Below, in pieces: positions 13,736 through 17,951 of a stretch of 17,951 nucleotides of DNA (position 1 is its first letter; the number at the start of each line of letters is the position of its first letter). The notes beneath the pieces are model-generated. The model was not told the DNA's origin. It did no database searches and saw nothing but the letters and a program-made list of their open reading frames with translations. Where the stretch lies: NCBI GenBank assembly GCA_902492545.1, contig CABULX010000038.1:1-17951 (forward strand). The letters run 5' to 3'. The position numbers and the translations under genes were made by a program. Source of the DNA: an uncultured Collinsella sp. (GTDB lineage Bacteria; Actinomycetota; Coriobacteriia; Coriobacteriales; Coriobacteriaceae).

Positions 13736-15013
13736 TTAGGCGCTGTACTTGTTTGCCTCGCCGAAGGTACCGGCCTCGACAATCCAGCCGTCCTTCATGA
13801 TGACGTCCATGTTGTCGGTGTTGAGCACGTGGATGTCGGCGGCGACGTCACCGTTGACGACCAGCAGGTCGGCGCACTTGCCGGCCTCGATGGAACCGGT
13901 CTCGTCCTCGATGTGGCACATCTTGGCACCGTTGAGAGTGGCACAGGTGATGGTCTCGACCGGGGTGAAGCCGATCTTGTCGACGAACTCGTACATCTCC
14001 TCGATGGAGCAGGTGCCGTACGGGGTGACGAAGGAGAAGGAGTCGGAGCCGATCGTCATGACGACGCCGCGCTTCTTGGCCTCGCGCAGGCAGTCGTAGT
14101 TGCGCTGCAGCTCCTTCTCGACCAGGGTGCCCTCGTACTTGTCGTGCAGCTCGGGAACGTAGACGGGCGGATAGGTGGCGTACCAGGTGGGCAGGAAGGC
14201 GATCGTCGGAGTGAAGAAGGTGCCCTGCTCGGCCATGAGGTCCATGGTGCGCTCATCGATATCGAAGCCGTGAATCAGCTGCTCGCAGCCAAAGCGAACG
14301 GAATCGTAGGCAGCGGCGTGGTTGTTGTAGCAGTGGCTCCACACGGGGATGCCGACCATCTTTGCCTCGTCGACCACGGCCTGGATCTCCTCGGAGCAGT
14401 AGTGCTGGTCGCGACCGGAGTCCCAGCGCCAGATGCCGCCACCGGTAGCCCAGATCTTGATGGCATCGGGGTTCTCGCGCAGGCGACGACGGACGGCCTT
14501 GCGCAGATCCCAAGGACCGTCGACCTGGTCGCCCCAGGGATGGGATTCCTTGTTGAGCTCCTGGGTGCAGTGGTGGGAGTCACCGTGGCCGGCAACGCGG
14601 CAGAAGCCGAGGCCGGTGGCCAGAACGCGCGGGCCCTTGAAGACGCCCTTGTCGATGCAGTCACGGATCTGGATACCAAAGCGGCCGATCTCGCAGACGG
14701 TGGTGAGGCCATGGGTGAGGCAGTCGTAGGCCTGCTTGACGGCGACGGCCTGCTTCTCGAGGAGCGGCTGCATGACCCAATCGGTGTCATCGTCGGTCAG
14801 GTTGCCCGAGAAGTGCAGGTGGGTGTCGATCAGGCCGGGAAGGACGGTCTTGCCGGCGGCGTCGATGACCTCAACGCCCTCGGGAAGGTCCTGCATAGCG
14901 CCGGCGTACTCGATCTTGCCGTTGTCGTCGACGAGAACGAGGGAGTTCTCGACCGGCTCGGCACCGGTACCGTCGATGAGCTTGCCGCCAACGATTGCAT
15001 ACTTAGTGGACAT
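13736..15013 (-). CDS. Metal-dependent amidohydrolase (imidazolonepropionase/prolidase-like)
   Basis: The protein has 425 residues. Amidohydrolase-superfamily ligands are visible in order: H65-x-H67 (PGLIDTHLHFSG), a possible carboxylated K186 (AIKIWATGGG), H227 (PVWSHCYNNH), H248 (QLIHGFD) and D324 (TIGSDSF). The N- and C-terminal segments form the usual small beta domain (IEAGKCADLLVVNGD). A binuclear Zn-type hydrolase acting on a C-N bond is expected. Relatives include imidazolonepropionase and Xaa-Pro dipeptidase-like enzymes, so the substrate is open. No signal peptide. AAGGAGG stands 4 nt before the ATG. It is 131 nt downstream of an APC permease; the pair suggests import of an amino-acid-like compound followed by hydrolysis inside the cell. 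Confidence 0.9.
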   Translation of the reverse strand: MSTKYAIVGGKLIDGTGAEPVENSLVLVDDNGKIEYAGAMQDLPEGVEVIDAAGKTVLPGLIDTHLHFSGNLTDDDTDWVMQPLLEKQAVAVKQAYDCLTHGLTTVCEIGRFGIQIRDCIDKGVFKGPRVLATGLGFCRVAGHGDSHHCTQELNKESHPWGDQVDGPWDLRKAVRRRLRENPDAIKIWATGGGIWRWDSGRDQHYCSEEIQAVVDEAKMVGIPVWSHCYNNHAAAYDSVRFGCEQLIHGFDIDERTMDLMAEQGTFFTPTIAFLPTWYATYPPVYVPELHDKYEGTLVEKELQRNYDCLREAKKRGVVMTIGSDSFSFVTPYGTCSIEEMYEFVDKIGFTPVETITCATLNGAKMCHIEDETGSIEAGKCADLLVVNGDVAADIHVLNTDNMDVIMKDGWIVEAGTFGEANKYSA

Positions 15014-15095
15014 GGTTCCTCCTTATGGATCCATATAGTGGGCGAGGCCGTGTTGGGTTAAGGCCTCACAAAGCTACCCAAGTGGTGCCGGGTTC

Positions 15096-15124
15096 GGTGC
15101 GCGGGAGAGAGGATTCCGCGCACC
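15096..15124 (-). other. Intercistronic hairpin between permease and amidohydrolase
   Basis: GGTGCGCGG and CCGCGCACC form a perfect 9-bp stem around an 11-nt loop, about 20 nt after the permease stop. There is no T run on the minus strand, so it is more likely an mRNA stabilising or processing element than a terminator. A second, weaker GAGGCC/GGCCTC stem follows at 15044-15067. Confidence 0.5.
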
Positions 15125-15144
15125 CGATCCGCCCCGGCTAGGCG

Positions 15145-16596
15145 TTACTTTTTGCGGGAATTGGTGAAAGCCATGAGGGCCAGGCCAATAGCCAACCAAC
15201 CGATCACGATGCTCCACTCCACCATGTTGAGGGAGGCGGGAGAGAACGGAATCACGAGCAGGCCGATGATGATGGCGCAGGCAGCGATAGCGAGGCCGAT
15301 GCCAAACTTGCCGCCGGGCACCTCGTAGGGACGAGGCAGGTCGGGCTCGGTGAAGCGCATGCGCAGGCAGGCGAGGGCGACCATACCGCAGGAGAAGATG
15401 AAGGCGAGAGCCGACACGTTGGTCAGAGGGATGAGCATATTCTTGCCCAGGAACGGACCGATGACGGTGATGACGCCCAGAACGACGCAGGCGAGCTTGG
15501 GAGCGCCGGACTTGGGGTCGACCTCGGCGAACTTCTCGGGCAGCTGGCCCTTGCGGCCCATGGCGAGCATGATGCGGCTCGTGGCGCCGTAGAAGGAGTT
15601 CATCGGGCCCATGGGTCCAAGCGTGGCGATGACGAGCATGGCCAGGTACAGAAGCATGTTGATGCCCTTGAGGCAGGCGAGCGCGGGAACCGGGCTCTTA
15701 ACGAACTCATGCCAGTCGAGAATGGTGCCGAACGAGTAGATGCAGACCATGTAGAAGCCGCCGGCGGCCAGCAGGGCCAGGGAGATGATCTTGCCGAACT
15801 TGTTCCAGTTGAGGCCCTCGGCTGCCTCCTCAGCCTGCTGAGGAATGGTGTCGAAACCGGCGTAGAAGAACGGGGTCAGAACCAGGACCGACACGATGCC
15901 GGCGAACAGGCTGGCGCCCTCGGTAGCGGCCTTGCCGCCGCCAGCGCCGGTGACCTGGGAGAACACGGGCATGGCGTTGTCCGGCGAGCCGGTGAACAGC
16001 GAGACGCCCATGGCGAGCAGCATGCCGCAGAGCAGAGCCTTGGTCAGGAAGGCCTGGAGCTTGGCGGCCGAGCTGGCGCCGCGGAAGTTGAGGAAGATGA
16101 CGTAGGCTGCGAAGCCGAGCGCGATCAGCGTCGGGAACAGGTAAACGTCGGCGCCCAGGATGGTGTAGAGCTTGACGGCGCGCAGCCACTCAAGACCGGG
16201 CAGGCTGCCGAACATCTCGGACACGAGGGTCGAAATGGCGATGGCCTCCCACGGGCACAGGATACCGTTGCCCAAAGCCAGGAGCCAACCGGTGATGTAG
16301 CTCAGCGTACGGCCAAAGCTACGATCGACATACTCGACGATGCCGCCCGAGATGGGGATGGCAGCCGTGAGCTCACCGAAAACAGCTCCGACGGGCACGA
16401 GGAAGATTGCACCCAAGAGGAATGCGATCATAGCGGGAACGGGACCGCCGCCCACGACCATCCAGTCGCCGACCTGCAGAACCCAACCGGTACCGATGAT
16501 GGCACCGAAACCGATGGTGAAGAAGTTCCAGAGCGAAAGCGTTTTCTTCATGCCGCCGTTATCCTCGACTGCAACTTCTGCGTTCTTGTCCGCCAT
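15145..16596 (-). CDS. APC-superfamily amino-acid permease
   Basis: The protein has 483 residues from the ATG at 16596, with GGAGGGG 4 nt upstream; the frame runs 13 codons further to a start without a ribosome site. It has about twelve membrane segments. FFTIGFGAIIGTGWVL (GAIIGTG at 31-37) is the unwound first-helix motif of APC permeases that binds the amino-acid backbone. FELTAAIPISGGIVEYVDRSFG-like residues after segment 2 and the PRPYEVPGGKFG stretch near residue 420 are also typical. The substrate cannot be read from sequence, but the amidohydrolase next in line suggests a modified or derived amino acid. The gene diverges from the C39-like gene across 355 bp. Confidence 0.92.
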   Translation of the reverse strand: MADKNAEVAVEDNGGMKKTLSLWNFFTIGFGAIIGTGWVLQVGDWMVVGGGPVPAMIAFLLGAIFLVPVGAVFGELTAAIPISGGIVEYVDRSFGRTLSYITGWLLALGNGILCPWEAIAISTLVSEMFGSLPGLEWLRAVKLYTILGADVYLFPTLIALGFAAYVIFLNFRGASSAAKLQAFLTKALLCGMLLAMGVSLFTGSPDNAMPVFSQVTGAGGGKAATEGASLFAGIVSVLVLTPFFYAGFDTIPQQAEEAAEGLNWNKFGKIISLALLAAGGFYMVCIYSFGTILDWHEFVKSPVPALACLKGINMLLYLAMLVIATLGPMGPMNSFYGATSRIMLAMGRKGQLPEKFAEVDPKSGAPKLACVVLGVITVIGPFLGKNMLIPLTNVSALAFIFSCGMVALACLRMRFTEPDLPRPYEVPGGKFGIGLAIAACAIIIGLLVIPFSPASLNMVEWSIVIGWLAIGLALMAFTNSRKK

Positions 16597-16951
16597 TGTT
16601 CCCCTCCTTTCCTTTTTGACGCCCCTTGACGTCACCCCTTGCGCGGTCTGTTTTGCCGCGCTCTTTTATTTCGTGGCTTTAAGATACGGCCTTGGCGCAG
16701 CAGCGCCGCTCGCAGCTCGACCGAAGGCAGAACTGCAAAACGAGCGGCACCGTTTTTGGGACGAACGGCGGGAGACGTCATTCGTCTTGGACGCTTTCAT
16801 CTTGTCTGCTTTTGAATACCTGTTGCCGTGACGCTAGGCGCGCGGCGCGGCAACGTTCATACCATTTGTCAGGCTTTTGGCGCACATACCCATGTGTCGT
16901 GCATCTTTTTATGTAGGATAAACAAGTTACACATGAGGCAAGGTGATTCGA
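16597..16951. other. Divergent intergenic region with several small inverted repeats
   Basis: No gene is supported. Visible elements are TGACGTCA (16627-16634); GCGCGG/CCGCGC with a 9-nt loop (16641-16661), which on the plus strand is followed by a T-rich tract and on the minus strand lies in the permease leader; a GGCGC/GCGCC hairpin near 16694-16707; and CACAT-ACCC-ATGTG (16883-16896) upstream of the C39-like gene. I found no convincing -35/-10 pair for either gene. Confidence 0.45.
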
Positions 16952-17951
16952 ATGGCATACGGATACAATGACGGCGACCAACGGCCACAAAGCGTGCGCC
17001 TTGCCGGCCGCGCCACGCCAACGCCCAGAATCACCTCCGACAACGACAACCCGCAGCGCCCCCAAGAGCAGCTCGGGGCTTCTTCGCGGCAACAAAGCCG
17101 TACCGTGCAGCAGTCAGACCGCGTGAGTACGAGCACACGCCAACGCCAGACCGACACATCGCAGCCACGCCGCTACGATCGCCGTAAAACCGACTACTAC
17201 GTCAAGCGCTCCTTTTCGCGACCTCAACGCGATCGCGGCAATTCCGCCCCTCACCCTGCGTCACACGCCACAAGCCACGCGCTTCCGGCCCGCCGCCTAC
17301 GCCTTACGCTTTGCTCCATCGCCGCCTGCCTCGTCTTTGTGTTTTTGGGATCCTGCATCTCCCACGGATCAGCCGGTCTTGAGCCCACTGCCGAAGACAA
17401 GCTGCTTAAAGCTCCCGTCGCACCCGGTTACTCCTTTGCGTTCTCGACCCCACGCTCGCAATGGCAGGCCGGCACCATGCCCCACATCTACCAAATTGAC
17501 CCCGCATGGTCGGAGCTGCCCTATGCCGGTGGCACTATTCGCGAAAACGCTTGCGGTCCTACCTGCCTCACCATGGTCTATATCTTTAAGACCGGCCATA
17601 CCGATAAGACGCCGGTCGATATATGCGCACTGGCCGAAGCCGGCAACTACGCCCCCACCGGTGCCACCGAGTGGTCGTTTATGACAGGCGGTGCGTGGCA
17701 GCTGGGGCTCAACGGAACACAGCTCTATAACGATCGCGAATCGATTACCCAAGCACTTCGCTCGGGTGTGCCCGTCATCGCCGCAGTGCGCCCCGGTACG
17801 TTTACCAACGTAGGCCACTACATCGTGCTCTACGGCATCGACGATGCCAGCCAGATTGGCGTCTACGACCCCAACTCGGCCAGCCGCAGCGCCCGCCGCT
17901 GGGGCGTCGTAGAGGTCCTCAACGAAGTCGAAGCCATGTGGGCCTACTACT
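16952..17951 (+). CDS. C39-like cysteine peptidase-fold protein, membrane anchored (3' end outside window)
   Basis: 333 residues are visible and the frame is still open at the window end. AAGGTG lies 6 nt before the ATG at 16952. Residues 1-113 are disordered and rich in R, Q, S and T. Residues about 116-135 form one hydrophobic segment ending in FLGSC, which resembles a lipobox but is far from the N-terminus. The outer part has the Peptidase_C39_2 triad: C201 in ENACGPTCLTMVY, H289 in NVGHYIVLYGID and D306/N308 in GVYDPNSASRSARRW. The likely topology is a cytoplasmic tail with the enzyme domain outside. Proteins of this type in Gram-positive bacteria are found on the surface; the substrate is unknown. 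It is the only plus-strand protein gene here. Confidence 0.85.
   Translation, partial: MAYGYNDGDQRPQSVRLAGRATPTPRITSDNDNPQRPQEQLGASSRQQSRTVQQSDRVSTSTRQRQTDTSQPRRYDRRKTDYYVKRSFSRPQRDRGNSAPHPASHATSHALPARRLRLTLCSIAACLVFVFLGSCISHGSAGLEPTAEDKLLKAPVAPGYSFAFSTPRSQWQAGTMPHIYQIDPAWSELPYAGGTIRENACGPTCLTMVYIFKTGHTDKTPVDICALAEAGNYAPTGATEWSFMTGGAWQLGLNGTQLYNDRESITQALRSGVPVIAAVRPGTFTNVGHYIVLYGIDDASQIGVYDPNSASRSARRWGVVEVLNEVEAMWAYY

Noticed and set aside
13589..15061. Plus-strand open frame of 490 codons
   Set aside because: It is the antisense shadow of the amidohydrolase, whose metal ligands and family motifs are all on the minus strand.
16641..16661. Plus-strand terminator
   Set aside because: The hairpin is followed by a T-rich tract on the plus strand, but no plus-strand gene lies upstream. 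It is better described as part of the permease leader.

Overview
The window looks like a GC-rich chromosomal segment from an anaerobic gut actinobacterium, most likely a Coriobacteriia member of the Collinsella type. This is inferred from gene content (a CstA carbon-starvation transporter, two LytS/LytTR two-component systems, an APC permease with an amidohydrolase, a C39-like peptidase) and from GC-rich coding DNA separated by AT-rich promoters. No phage, insertion sequence, CRISPR, tRNA or rRNA gene was seen.

Layout. Every protein gene except the last is on the minus strand, so the transcriptional order runs from right to left. At the right end a C39-like membrane-anchored protein (16952 to beyond 17951, plus strand) diverges from an APC amino-acid permease (16596-15145), which is followed by a metal-dependent amidohydrolase (15013-13736). 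Next come sensor kinase 2 and LytTR regulator 2 (13617-11460), a zinc-dependent phospholipase C-like protein (11367-10423) and an Atg22-like MFS transporter (10321-9062). A second block holds a family 2-type glycosyltransferase overlapping sensor kinase 1 by 4 nt, then LytTR regulator 1 (8890-5574). A small YfcE-like phosphodiesterase (5478-5011) follows. A 670-base intergenic region (4339-5010) is rich in regulation. Then come cstA (4338-2449) and a 723-residue protein with a JetD/DUF2220-like TOPRIM C-terminus (2265-94).

Most interesting material. (1) The cstA leader (about 235 nt) carries a 14-codon ORF, MFTHQLNIISVVII, with its own Shine-Dalgarno sequence, switchable hairpins and a strong intrinsic terminator about 30 nt before the cstA ribosome site. 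This has the layout of branched-chain amino-acid attenuation acting on a nutrient transporter. (2) A 51-bp structured element occurs twice in opposite orientations (5-55 minus, 4745-4795 plus). A 21-nt block is identical, and a 9-bp hairpin keeps its pairing and loop through three compensatory base-pair changes. One copy sits at the end of what looks like a free-standing small RNA; the other is the 3' UTR of the JetD-like gene. (3) The JetD-like TOPRIM protein has a winged-helix-like N-terminus and a long RG-rich disordered linker, with no JetA, JetB or JetC beside it.

How it may work together (inference). The two LytS/LytTR systems, together with a CstA-family transporter, resemble the BtsSR-BtsT logic of enterobacteria, where a LytTR system controls a pyruvate transporter. 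Several minus-strand units have an intrinsic terminator just before the next gene's ribosome site. Expression of those genes therefore probably depends on terminator read-through.
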